Position numbers and translations under genes: made by a program. A model generated the notes under the pieces. That model did not search any database. It saw only the letters and a list, made by a program, of their open reading frames with translations, and had not been told where the DNA came from. Positions 37,882 through 47,029 of a stretch of 64,000 nt of DNA are shown here, piece by piece. The DNA is taken from positions 776,464 through 840,463 of the forward strand of contig NZ_CP007769.1 of the NCBI RefSeq assembly GCF_000816245.1, given 5' to 3'. This stretch comes from Campylobacter sp. RM16704 (GTDB taxonomy: Bacteria; Campylobacterota; Campylobacteria; Campylobacterales; Campylobacteraceae). The stretch's first letter is position 1; the number at the start of each line of letters is the position of its first letter.

Positions 37882-39407
37882 ACACTTTCCTTGTTTTCTA
37901 TAAATTCATGTTTTGCCATATAAAGATTTTGTGATGGATAAGCTATTTTAATATCATCATGTTTATTAAATTCATTGATAATCTCTTTACTGATATTGCT
38001 TCTTAAAACTAAGGCTGCATAAGAATTTGTCATATACCATGCAGAAATTCTCATACCATAGCCCTCTAAAAATGTAAAAAATCTCGGCTCTACTTTAGGA
38101 TTTCTAATGCTATATTCATTTCTTAATTTACTCATAGATTCTTTAGCTATTCTAGTGTAACCTTTGGAAGCCTTAATCACTATATCTTCTACTATTTCCA
38201 AAGCTTTTTTGTAATTTGAATCAAAAGTTAAAGTAATATCAAGTCCATCCCATACGGTTTTTACTCCATGATGAGTATAATTTGATATAAGATTTGTAAA
38301 AATAAAATTATTTGGTATAAAAATTATTCTACCGCCTCTTCGATTATCAGTATAAGTTAATAGCGAAATATCCTCATAAAGAGTAATTCTTAAAAAAGAA
38401 ATATCTATAATATCTCCGATATAATGTGTATTATTTTGAAAAACTTTCACTCTATCACCTACTCTAAAACTACCACCAAAAACTATCACACACCAACCAA
38501 GCATAGACATAAACATATCTTTCATTGCAATAGCCAAACCAGCAGAAGCAAAACCAAGCACAGTAACTAAATAACTAATATTTTCTATATAACCAAAAAG
38601 CAAAATCAAAATAATTACATTGATATTAATAAAATTGATGATTTTATTTGCCGTATAAAAACGCTCATTATCGCCTATATATTTTCTTGCTATAAATTTG
38701 AGCAAAAATGCTATAGCTATAACGATAACAATAGCCAAAACTATATTAAAAGCCCTAATACCTTGTATTTTTATAGAAGCTGTAGTTTTATCAATCTCTT
38801 CTTGGATTTTTTTTTCATAAACAGAATATGAAATTTCGCCAAAACGCAAAGTCTGTGTAAAATCTTTTACTATTTTATTAGAAACTTTCAAATGTTCTTG
38901 ATGCTCTTTGCTTGGATCTAGTTTAGTTATTTCTGTGATTAAAATATTTTCTTTTTCGAGTTCTTGTAAAGTTTGTTTGAAACTGTTTAATAAATTTATA
39001 TAATCTTCTTTATCACGTCTTAATTTTTTTATATGCGAATAAGCAGAAATAATAGCCAAAGGATTAGTAATACTTTCCATTTTATCTACTTCCTCAGGAG
39101 CTAAAACCATTTTGGTAAAATTAGTGCTTTTATATTCACTTAAAAGCTCTAACCTTTCTTTTAAAATTAAAATTTGCTTTTCTATGATATTTTTATTACG
39201 CTCATTAGCTTTTAAACTTTCTTTTTCTAAAGAGATAATTTCATCTAATGTTTTTTTATAAATATTAAAATTATTATATTTAATAATCCAAGTGTTATAA
39301 GATAAACTAGTATGCAATTCATCTAATTTTTGATCTAAATGTTTTACATCTTCTTGTGCAAATAATACAAAAAGCGGCAAAAACAATGCTAAAATTATTT
39401 TTTTCAT
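37878..39407 (-). CDS. MscS-family mechanosensitive channel with long periplasmic domain
   Basis: A 509-residue membrane protein. Signal peptide [16 protein letters not shown], a helical coiled-coil periplasmic region to about 210, three spans (about 218-240, 255-275, 282-305), then the MscS pore/beta core: [20 protein letters not shown] (pore helix, about 283-302) and [13 protein letters not shown] (about 308-320), followed by the cytosolic alpha/beta vestibule. It opens on membrane tension to release solutes during hypo-osmotic shock. Overlaps mtaB and aroB by 4 nt each. Confidence 0.88.
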   Translation of the reverse strand: MKKIILALFLPLFVLFAQEDVKHLDQKLDELHTSLSYNTWIIKYNNFNIYKKTLDEIISLEKESLKANERNKNIIEKQILILKERLELLSEYKSTNFTKMVLAPEEVDKMESITNPLAIISAYSHIKKLRRDKEDYINLLNSFKQTLQELEKENILITEITKLDPSKEHQEHLKVSNKIVKDFTQTLRFGEISYSVYEKKIQEEIDKTTASIKIQGIRAFNIVLAIVIVIAIAFLLKFIARKYIGDNERFYTANKIINFININVIILILLFGYIENISYLVTVLGFASAGLAIAMKDMFMSMLGWCVIVFGGSFRVGDRVKVFQNNTHYIGDIIDISFLRITLYEDISLLTYTDNRRGGRIIFIPNNFIFTNLISNYTHHGVKTVWDGLDITLTFDSNYKKALEIVEDIVIKASKGYTRIAKESMSKLRNEYSIRNPKVEPRFFTFLEGYGMRISAWYMTNSYAALVLRSNISKEIINEFNKHDDIKIAYPSQNLYMAKHEFIENKESV

Positions 39408-40462
39408 ATAAAGACCTTTAAAGTTTGCATAATGTTTTCTTTAGAAATATCATTTTTAATACACGCCTTTCCTAAACCACAAGGTAAGATGAAATTTATT
39501 TTTTGATGGTGTGTTTTTTTATCTAAAAAAAATGCTTCATAAAATTCATCTACATTAAGAATTCTATAAAATATTGGTAATTTAAATTTTTTAAGTAGGT
39601 TGGCTACTCTTTTGCATTCATATTCATCTAACAATCCCAAATCAACAGCCAAAGTATTTGCCATATTCATTCCTATGGCTACAGCTTCACCATGTAAATA
39701 AGTCTTGTAATAAGTTTGATTTTCTATCACATGTGCAAAAGTATGACCATAATTTAAAAGCATTCTTAATCCACTTTCTTTTTCATCTTGTGAAACTATA
39801 TTAGCTTTAAGTTCTATACTTTTTTGAATAATTTTTGCAAAAATTTCATCATCTAAGCTTGCATTTAAAAATTTATTTTCATCTAAATTTTCTAAAAAAT
39901 CTAATATTTTTTCATCAAATATTACCGCCATTTTGATAAATTCAGCCATACCAGCAGCTAGTTCCCTTGAGGTTAAAGTTTTTAAAAACTCACTTTGACA
40001 ATACACTGCTTTTGGCTGATAAAAAGTACCTATTAAATTTTTTCCAAATTTATTATTAATTCCAGTTTTACCACCCACACTTGCATCAACACAAGCTAGT
40101 AAAGTTGTAGGTATATTTATAAAATCAATCCCTCTTTGATATATACTTGCTACAAAACCACCCATATCAGATACCACTCCACCGCCAAAGCTTATAAGAA
40201 GACTTTTTCTATCAAGCTTATAACTAAACATTTGCTCTAAAATATATTCTATGGTTTGTAGATTTTTGTATTCTTCACCATCTTTTATTTTTACAACAAA
40301 AAGTTCTTTAGCTTGAATTTTTTCTAAAAGTGTATTTAAATGAAGTTTAGCTATTGTTTCATTTGTTAAAACCACTACCTTAGTGTCAAAACATAATCTT
40401 TCCAATTCATTTATATGGACTTTATAACTTGCATTTTTATCTAAATTAACATCAACTTGCAT
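39404..40462 (-). CDS. aroB: 3-dehydroquinate synthase AroB
   Basis: Second shikimate-pathway enzyme, NAD- and zinc-dependent, converting DAHP to 3-dehydroquinate. 352 residues. [21 protein letters not shown] (in part: [14 protein letters not shown], about 94-107), [20 protein letters not shown] (about 117-136), and the metal His residues in [12 protein letters not shown] (about 236-247) and [11 protein letters not shown] (about 253-263). Follows the TrkA-type gene by 7 nt and overlaps the MscS gene. Confidence 0.95.
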   Translation of the reverse strand: MQVDVNLDKNASYKVHINELERLCFDTKVVVLTNETIAKLHLNTLLEKIQAKELFVVKIKDGEEYKNLQTIEYILEQMFSYKLDRKSLLISFGGGVVSDMGGFVASIYQRGIDFINIPTTLLACVDASVGGKTGINNKFGKNLIGTFYQPKAVYCQSEFLKTLTSRELAAGMAEFIKMAVIFDEKILDFLENLDENKFLNASLDDEIFAKIIQKSIELKANIVSQDEKESGLRMLLNYGHTFAHVIENQTYYKTYLHGEAVAIGMNMANTLAVDLGLLDEYECKRVANLLKKFKLPIFYRILNVDEFYEAFFLDKKTHHQKINFILPCGLGKACIKNDISKENIMQTLKVFI

Positions 40463-40469
40463 AATTTTC

Positions 40470-41876
40470 TCACAATGATGGAATAAATAATTGATAATTT
40501 TTATTCATTTTATAATATATCGTATTCAAATCTGTTTTTAAAATTTTATTAAAATTGCTACCCAAAATTTTTTCATTAAATGGAACAAAATGCAACACAT
40601 TTTCTTTATAAGAAAAAGTGTTAATAGGATTATGTTCTTTTTCTTCTATTAAAAGTAATTTTTCATCATGGAGTTTTGAGAGACTTTCAAAATACTGATG
40701 ATATTCAAAAATTTCAGCTTTATTTAGCTTTAATGCATAATAATACAAAGAAAGTCCTAGTTGAATTTGTTTATTAAAATCAAGCATTATAGAAGCAATT
40801 CCTTCAACATCTTCAAAATTTGAACTCAACACCACAGAAGATTTTAAATCCGCAAAACTACCCTTACCTGCTTTTAAAATAGGAATTTTTAAAGTGAAAA
40901 AGAAACTTTTTTCCTTTTCAAAAAGATAATCTTCTACAACCATCAAACCTATATTTGTATTTTCAACAAAAGTTTTTATATTTTTTATATTTGTATCTTC
41001 AAAATCAAATATTACTTCAATACTACTTTTATGTAAGGATTTAAGCTTATAATACATCGGTGTTAAAGTAGGATTTACAACTTTAAAATAAAGTTTTTTA
41101 CTATTAATCCTCACATGTAAAAGCAAACTAGCAAAAATAAGTTTTTCTATAGCATACTCACTCATTTTTTTCATATCGATAACACAAAGTATATTATCTC
41201 CAAATGGCGAAGGAAAACGCCCAAGACTTGTTTTTACATTTGTAAAAACACTTTGTAAAACTTTAGGATCACCCACGATTAAAATACTATCATTTGGCAT
41301 TAAAATAAGCCCAGGTCGTGCTAAGATAAATTCATTATTTCTATAAACCATTACGATTTTAAATCGTTTTTGACTAATAGAGCTTATATGTCTATAGGCA
41401 AAGCTTGATCCTGCGGGAATTTTTACTTCCATAATCTCACCCTGTCCAAGTCCTATAAATTGTGCCATAGAAGGCATATTATCCAAGCAACCGGTTAATC
41501 TTATACTTAAAGTATCATATATATTTACAACTTCACAAAAATTATCATCAATTTGCATATTCCACAAATCCATGATAACTATACTTAATCTTGAGTGTAT
41601 TTTTCTTAAATTTTGATAACAAGCTAATGTATCAGCTTTATCTTGCATATAAATAATAGCTTGATGGAAGTTTTCTTTTAATAAGCTTTCTAATTTCACC
41701 AAACTAGTAGGATCAAATTTATAAAAAGATATTTGCTCATTTTCTAGACTTAAATCAACACTTTCATCATTATAATATACAACACTCAAAGATTCTTTAA
41801 ATGTTTTATTGCTATGAATTTTTCTTAAAAAATCTTTTGCAAAAACTCCATCAGCTAATAATAAAATTTTATTCAT
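40470..41876 (-). CDS. TrkA-type NAD-binding/RCK-like protein (COG3400-like)
   Basis: A 468-residue soluble protein. It begins with a Rossmann-like strand [20 protein letters not shown] and has a TrkA-C/RCK_C-like segment at about 140-215 ([20 protein letters not shown] and [14 protein letters not shown]). The rest has no motif I know. RCK domains usually gate potassium or other ion channels by binding nucleotides; no channel is encoded beside it, so the partner is uncertain. It heads the leftward aroB-mscS-mtaB run. Confidence 0.65.
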   Translation of the reverse strand: MNKILLLADGVFAKDFLRKIHSNKTFKESLSVVYYNDESVDLSLENEQISFYKFDPTSLVKLESLLKENFHQAIIYMQDKADTLACYQNLRKIHSRLSIVIMDLWNMQIDDNFCEVVNIYDTLSIRLTGCLDNMPSMAQFIGLGQGEIMEVKIPAGSSFAYRHISSISQKRFKIVMVYRNNEFILARPGLILMPNDSILIVGDPKVLQSVFTNVKTSLGRFPSPFGDNILCVIDMKKMSEYAIEKLIFASLLLHVRINSKKLYFKVVNPTLTPMYYKLKSLHKSSIEVIFDFEDTNIKNIKTFVENTNIGLMVVEDYLFEKEKSFFFTLKIPILKAGKGSFADLKSSVVLSSNFEDVEGIASIMLDFNKQIQLGLSLYYYALKLNKAEIFEYHQYFESLSKLHDEKLLLIEEKEHNPINTFSYKENVLHFVPFNEKILGSNFNKILKTDLNTIYYKMNKNYQLFIPSL

Positions 41877-41946
41877 CTATACCTCTAAAATACAAAATAT
41901 AATTATAGCAGATATAGTTTATATTTTAGAGTTTTGTTCTAGGGTG

Positions 41947-43911
41947 TTAAAAATACACCCCACCACTTAAATATAATTTCATTCTATGATCATCATCTAA
42001 TTTGTATTTGTGTAATGCTCTTGCTCCATCAAGTTTTATATAATACTCATTAGCTTTATTATAAAGTATTTGTAAGCCTAGTGCATCTAAAAAATGATCA
42101 TCTACTAATCTATTACCTGAATCTTTTTCATACCAAGCATAACCTATATCATAAAAGGGAGTAAAATAAAAATTAGTATTTGGTATATTTATTCTTATAC
42201 CAAAGTTAGCTACTATAGTATTATCTCCATCACCTTCTCCATTATCATAAGCTCTTACTCCATAAGCTCCACCCAAAGATGAACTTTCAGAAGAATCAAG
42301 CTCAAAATTCCCTAATACCTTTTGATAGTTTATATTAACAGTATGAGTAATATATTCATTAAAACTATAATAATTATTCAAACTAGCATTGAGTTTTCTA
42401 AACCAACCAAAGCCATTACCACCACTTTTAGATGTATCTCCAAATACAGTAGTTCCATCATCTTTTACCTTACCTATGCTTATTTTAGCACTATAACTTA
42501 AGGTATTGTTTTCAAAGCCTCTAAATAAACCTTCTAAACCCATACTTCCTACATTAGAACTTTTATCAAAGGTTAAAAGATCTAAGGTTACATCACTAAG
42601 TATTTTATGATATATACTAGAAGTTATATAAAAAGATGAATTAGTATTAATCCATATAGGATAAGAAAAATCTATACCAAAATTCCTAGAAGTACCACTA
42701 AAACCTAAACCCTCATATTCTCTTCCTAAATAATAAGTTCCTTGAGATATACTAGGAGTAATTTTTAAATTACCTACAAAGAAAGTATAACTTGCTCCAT
42801 AATTGATTTGTTTTTCATCACTAGATTGTAAGTAAAAATTATAATAATCTCCCATATTAAGTATAGAATTAAATCCCATACTAATACCAGCTCTATATTC
42901 TCCTGCACTCTTAATACCATAATTATCACTATATATTAATACATTAGCCTTAGTATCAGGTTCTACTTCTATAAGAATATCAGTTTCACCTACATTCTCT
43001 CCTGCTTGCAAACCTGCTAAGGTTTGAAGTCCATACATTTCATTGACTTTATATACACTATCTTCTATTAATTTAGTAGAAATGATTTTACCTTTGATTC
43101 TTTGATTGAGCTTACTTTCTAAAAAATGATCTTTTATAGTAGTTTTATTTTTTATTATATACTTACCTAATACTCCTAAAGAAATATTAACTTGAATGTT
43201 TTTTCCATCAAATTCTTGTTGAGGAATATAAGCTGTTGCTGCAGGATAACCATTTACTTGAAAATAATAAGCAATGATATTAGATATATCTTGTAAATCT
43301 TGTAAGCTAAATCTTCTTGTTTTAAACTCACTCACTAAGCTTTGTAAATCTTCTTCTTTAATACCTAGTTTTTCAAAGCTAGTGTTTTCATTAGTAAGAA
43401 CAAATTTATATTGAGTGAGTATTTTTTTATTAGTAGTAGTATTGGTTAAATTAGTATTATTAGTAGTAGTATTAGCTTTATTGTTTGAAGTATTATTATT
43501 TATATTAGTATTATTTTCTTTGGTAGTATTGGTTTTATTAGTAGTATTAGAATTAGTTTTATCTTTTGTATTAGAATTAGTATTAGTTTTATTATTGTTT
43601 GTATTAGTGGTTGGGTTGGTATTAGTTTGATTGTTTAAGTTATTAGTAGATGATTTAGCTTTTTCATCTTCTTGTTTAAATTTTTCTTCTAATTCTTGTT
43701 TTTTTTCTTCAAAGTCTTTTTTAGCTTCTTGGCTTTTTTTATAATCATCTTGGGTTTTTAGATTTTCTTTGATAGCTTTGTTTTGAGGGATGTTTTTATC
43801 AGGGGATAATTCTATAATTTTTCCTATATCATTTTTAGTTATAGTGATACTTCCATTATTAGCATAAACTAAAGAACTAATTGCTATGGTGCTAAGTAAA
43901 AGTTTTTTCAT
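41947..43911 (-). CDS. TpsB outer-membrane transporter of a two-partner secretion system
   Basis: A 654-residue ShlB/FhaC/HMW1B-family transporter. Signal peptide KKLLLSTIAISSLVYA; charged coiled coil (about 55-88); an unusual Asn/Thr-rich low-complexity linker (about 88-165); two POTRA domains (about 168-320); then a 16-strand barrel ending in the aromatic SGGVYF. The family motif is LGGAYGVRAYDNGEGDGD (about 545-562), an Ala variant of the VRGY plug loop. It should export the exoprotein encoded just upstream (44032). Cotranscribed third in the operon, 120 nt after tpsA. Confidence 0.9.
   Translation of the reverse strand: MKKLLLSTIAISSLVYANNGSITITKNDIGKIIELSPDKNIPQNKAIKENLKTQDDYKKSQEAKKDFEEKKQELEEKFKQEDEKAKSSTNNLNNQTNTNPTTNTNNNKTNTNSNTKDKTNSNTTNKTNTTKENNTNINNNTSNNKANTTTNNTNLTNTTTNKKILTQYKFVLTNENTSFEKLGIKEEDLQSLVSEFKTRRFSLQDLQDISNIIAYYFQVNGYPAATAYIPQQEFDGKNIQVNISLGVLGKYIIKNKTTIKDHFLESKLNQRIKGKIISTKLIEDSVYKVNEMYGLQTLAGLQAGENVGETDILIEVEPDTKANVLIYSDNYGIKSAGEYRAGISMGFNSILNMGDYYNFYLQSSDEKQINYGASYTFFVGNLKITPSISQGTYYLGREYEGLGFSGTSRNFGIDFSYPIWINTNSSFYITSSIYHKILSDVTLDLLTFDKSSNVGSMGLEGLFRGFENNTLSYSAKISIGKVKDDGTTVFGDTSKSGGNGFGWFRKLNASLNNYYSFNEYITHTVNINYQKVLGNFELDSSESSSLGGAYGVRAYDNGEGDGDNTIVANFGIRINIPNTNFYFTPFYDIGYAWYEKDSGNRLVDDHFLDALGLQILYNKANEYYIKLDGARALHKYKLDDDHRMKLYLSGGVYF
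43415..43645. repeat. Low-complexity repeats encoding the Asn/Thr-rich linker of TpsB
   Basis: About 230 bp dominated by AAT/ACT/ACA-type codons on the minus strand, reading TNTTNKTNTT-like protein. Units are imperfect (mostly 6-12 nt). Such tracts gain or lose codons by slippage without breaking frame when units are multiples of three. A plus-strand frame through it (43415-43630) is only a mirror of the repeat. Confidence 0.75.
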
Positions 43912-44031
43912 ATTGGTTTTTTCCTTTATTTTAATTAATCTTTTATTTTAAAGTTAAGAGTTTTTGTTTTTTTATTTATTTGTTTTTAATTATATAAACT
44001 ACTAAAAATTAGTAGTTTATATAGATTGTTT

Positions 44032-47010
44032 TTAAAAACTTCCAGTAACACAAGGATTCATAGTTTTAAAATTATCACTTACTATACAAATCTTTCCTTT
44101 TTGCATTAGGGCTGTTTCTTCTACTTCTTCTTTTTCGTTTTCTTCATATTCAAAAGTAGGTGTTTGTTTTTGAGCATTAGCTACTTGGCGTGATACTTTT
44201 TTATAGTCTTCATTTTCATTACCATTAACTATTACTTCATCTAAATTAGGTGTAAGTAAGGCTAAGTTTTTAAACTCACCTATTATTTTAAAGTGATTAT
44301 TTGAATCATTGCTTGTTTTGTTTTGCCAAGTTTGTAATAATACTTGATTATTATTTATACTAGCAAAAAGTTCTTTACTAAGATTGTTTAATCTATCTAC
44401 TTCAGCTTTTAAAGAATTTAAAGTTGCATCATTTTTTAAGCTAGGATTTTCATTGACTTTTTTAACATAGTCATTATATTTAGCTATAGCTGTTTTTAAT
44501 TGTTCTTGAGCTGTTTTTAAATCTATAAAGGCTTTGTTAGATTGTTTGACTAAAGGTTTTAATTTATCATTGATAAAGGCTAAAAGATTTGCTTTATTTG
44601 TAGCAAATCTTTGATAATTTCTATAATTTGTTTTATAGTCATTACCAAAACCTTCTAGTATTTCTTTCATACCTTCTTGGCCATATAAGGCTTCTAGGAA
44701 AGATATACTTTGTTTTAGTTCTTCACTTATTCCTTTGATTGAATTAAGATCATTTATATCTATCCAGTAATTACCTGCAAGAATTTCTCCTAACCAAGTA
44801 TCTAAATCATTTGCACTAATTACATCATCACTACCTAAGATTACATCAGGATTAGTTGGGTTAGATGGATTAGTTGGTGGGGTAGGTCTGCTTATAGTAT
44901 TTGCTTTAGATAAAAAGTCTTGATAGAAACTTTGTTGGTTAGATCTGTTGTAAGTGTGAATGTTTATTTTATTACTAACATAGCCATTTGTGTTAAAATC
45001 ATTCCAGTAGCTATTATCATTATTTGCATTAGTTAAATCACTTACATGATGATATATATGGACATTGTCAAAGGTGAGATTAGCATTGCTATATTTAACA
45101 CCAAAGAATTTACCCCCATCTATACTTATACTCATATTAGGATTAAAAAATATATAAATATTTTTAAAAGTAGAATTATCATTAACATAACCAACAAAAC
45201 CACCAGATAATCTATTAAAATTACTATTAATATTACCTATATTATTTAAAGAAATATTGGTAAAAGAACCATAACCAATACTACCAGCAAAACCACTAGA
45301 ATGATGAGAAGCACTACCATAATTACTAATATCCCCTATATTATTTAAAGAAATATTAGTATAAGTTCCATTAGCCCAGCCAGTAAAACCACCAGTAGAG
45401 CTAATTTGACTACCATTATGACTATAAATATCCCCTATATTATTTAAAGAAATATTAGTATAAGTTCCACTATCAGTCCGACCAGCAAAACCACCAGTAT
45501 AAACATAAAATACACTATCGCTAGCACTATTGCTAATACTACCTATGTTATTTAAAGAAATATTATAAAAAGTCCCATTAGTACTACCAGCATAACCAGC
45601 AAAACCACCAGTATAAACATTAGAAGTAGAAGAAGCATAAATATTGGTAATACTATATATATTATTTAAAGAAATATTGCCAAAGGTTCCATCATAAACA
45701 TAACCAATAAAACCACCGACATAGCTACTACTACTACTAATATCCCCTATATTATTTAAAGAAATATTATTAAAGGTTCCATTAAGAGTACCACCAGCAA
45801 AACCACCAACATATTCACCACCATTAACCTTTATCCCACCGCCCATATAATCTACATTAATATTTTTAAAAGTGGCATTTCTAGTACCGCCAAATATACC
45901 AACAAAATAGGGTTTATTGTTTAAAGAAGTTGTGTCTATATTGATATTTTTTAAAGTATAGCCTTGTCCATCAAAGGTTTTAGTAAAAATATTATTTTGG
46001 TAACCAACTATCATAGAAGTACAATTATATGTACTTAAACAATAATTAGCATAGTTTTGTCCTTGATTTCCACTAAAATCCACATTCCCTACTAATCTAA
46101 ACTCATCAACACTTCGTGTATAACCTTTATTTTCATTCCACCCTTTAGCAAAGTAAAACCATTCTGTAGCATTAGCTTTTTCATTTTCCATATTACCTAT
46201 AGTTAGGACTTTTTTGAAGTTATTACTTCCATTATGAGTTTGTCCGTTAGTTTCTGTATAGTTTGTATTTTGTATATTGGTGTAATTTCCAAAATTATAA
46301 TTATCATTAGCAAATTTATTCATTTGTCTTTGTATATAGCCATTTTGTATAGCTGTTACATTTATAGTTGAATTTAAATTAGCACTATCTGCATCTATAT
46401 ATACATTATTTCCTACTAAGTGTGTAGTAGAATTAGCATTACCTAATTTACCACCTTGTATATCTACTTTATTGCCTATAAGCAATACTTTATCTGCATT
46501 AATATTACCCATATTAACTACATTACCTAATTTAGATGGTTTAAATACAGGTGAGAAAGTATGAGCATTTTCATAAGTTAAATTTTTAAATGTTGTATAA
46601 TCTGCATTATTTAAAGATGAAGTAGAAGCCACAAAGCGATTAGCATTGATAGTTCCTGTTTTAGTAATGATTACTCCATTAGGATTGATTAAAAATACAT
46701 TATTACCATTAGCATTTAATAAACCAGCTATAGTAGATTTACTTGTTCCATGAGCAATGTTTAGATAGTTTTTATTGCTTCCTCCAAAATTTACACTCTC
46801 ACCTTGATTAATACTAAATCCACCACCCCATTGAATGACAGAACTAACTTTATGACCATTAATATTCATAGTATTACCATTAATGTTTATAGTTCCTGTT
46901 GTTCCATGAGTAAATTTACCTCCACTAGGTAAAGCCATTAGTGGAGAAAAAAGTAAAGATACTGTTATACCTGAAAGTATGATATGATGAGTTAGTTTTG
47001 TTGTTTTCAT
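44032..47010 (-). CDS. TpsA exoprotein: haemagglutinin-type TPS domain, GLUG repeats, C-terminal Cys pair
   Basis: A 992-residue secreted or surface-bound adhesin candidate. Signal peptide (about 1-27, cut near SPLMA), TPS secretion domain with VIQWGGGFSINQGESVNF (about 57-74) and LINPNGVIITKTGTINA (about 107-123). Then a beta-helix with six NISLNNI repeats alternating with GGF(A/V/I)G (GLUG-type, about 395-630), a Pro/Asn stretch (about 706-720), a helical coiled region (about 785-915), and the C-terminal CIVSDNFKTMNPC pair. Short for TpsA proteins. Follows the phase-variable gene by 19 nt, precedes tpsB. Confidence 0.88.
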   Translation of the reverse strand: MKTTKLTHHIILSGITVSLLFSPLMALPSGGKFTHGTTGTININGNTMNINGHKVSSVIQWGGGFSINQGESVNFGGSNKNYLNIAHGTSKSTIAGLLNANGNNVFLINPNGVIITKTGTINANRFVASTSSLNNADYTTFKNLTYENAHTFSPVFKPSKLGNVVNMGNINADKVLLIGNKVDIQGGKLGNANSTTHLVGNNVYIDADSANLNSTINVTAIQNGYIQRQMNKFANDNYNFGNYTNIQNTNYTETNGQTHNGSNNFKKVLTIGNMENEKANATEWFYFAKGWNENKGYTRSVDEFRLVGNVDFSGNQGQNYANYCLSTYNCTSMIVGYQNNIFTKTFDGQGYTLKNINIDTTSLNNKPYFVGIFGGTRNATFKNINVDYMGGGIKVNGGEYVGGFAGGTLNGTFNNISLNNIGDISSSSSYVGGFIGYVYDGTFGNISLNNIYSITNIYASSTSNVYTGGFAGYAGSTNGTFYNISLNNIGSISNSASDSVFYVYTGGFAGRTDSGTYTNISLNNIGDIYSHNGSQISSTGGFTGWANGTYTNISLNNIGDISNYGSASHHSSGFAGSIGYGSFTNISLNNIGNINSNFNRLSGGFVGYVNDNSTFKNIYIFFNPNMSISIDGGKFFGVKYSNANLTFDNVHIYHHVSDLTNANNDNSYWNDFNTNGYVSNKINIHTYNRSNQQSFYQDFLSKANTISRPTPPTNPSNPTNPDVILGSDDVISANDLDTWLGEILAGNYWIDINDLNSIKGISEELKQSISFLEALYGQEGMKEILEGFGNDYKTNYRNYQRFATNKANLLAFINDKLKPLVKQSNKAFIDLKTAQEQLKTAIAKYNDYVKKVNENPSLKNDATLNSLKAEVDRLNNLSKELFASINNNQVLLQTWQNKTSNDSNNHFKIIGEFKNLALLTPNLDEVIVNGNENEDYKKVSRQVANAQKQTPTFEYEENEKEEVEETALMQKGKICIVSDNFKTMNPCVTGSF
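45241..45768. repeat. Six GLUG-type coding repeats in tpsA
   Basis: The 18-nt core ATTATTTAAAGAAATATT recurs at 45241, 45340, 45439, 45547 (one mismatch), 45661 and 45751, spaced 99, 99, 108, 114 and 90 nt, all multiples of three. Each encodes NISLNN; the intervening parts diverge but keep GGFAG-like glycines. Recombination between cores would change adhesin length without breaking the frame. Confidence 0.88.
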
Positions 47011-47029
47011 ATTTGCTCCTTTTGTAGTT

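Noticed and set aside
43415-43630. Hydrophobic 71-codon plus-strand frame (Val/Leu only)
   Set aside because: It is the mirror of the Asn/Thr repeat codons of tpsB; no start site or independent signal.
45241-45768. Regular repeats as a CRISPR array
   Set aside because: Cores are 18 nt with spacers that are coding and conserved in glycine pattern; spacing is a multiple of three and lies inside tpsA.
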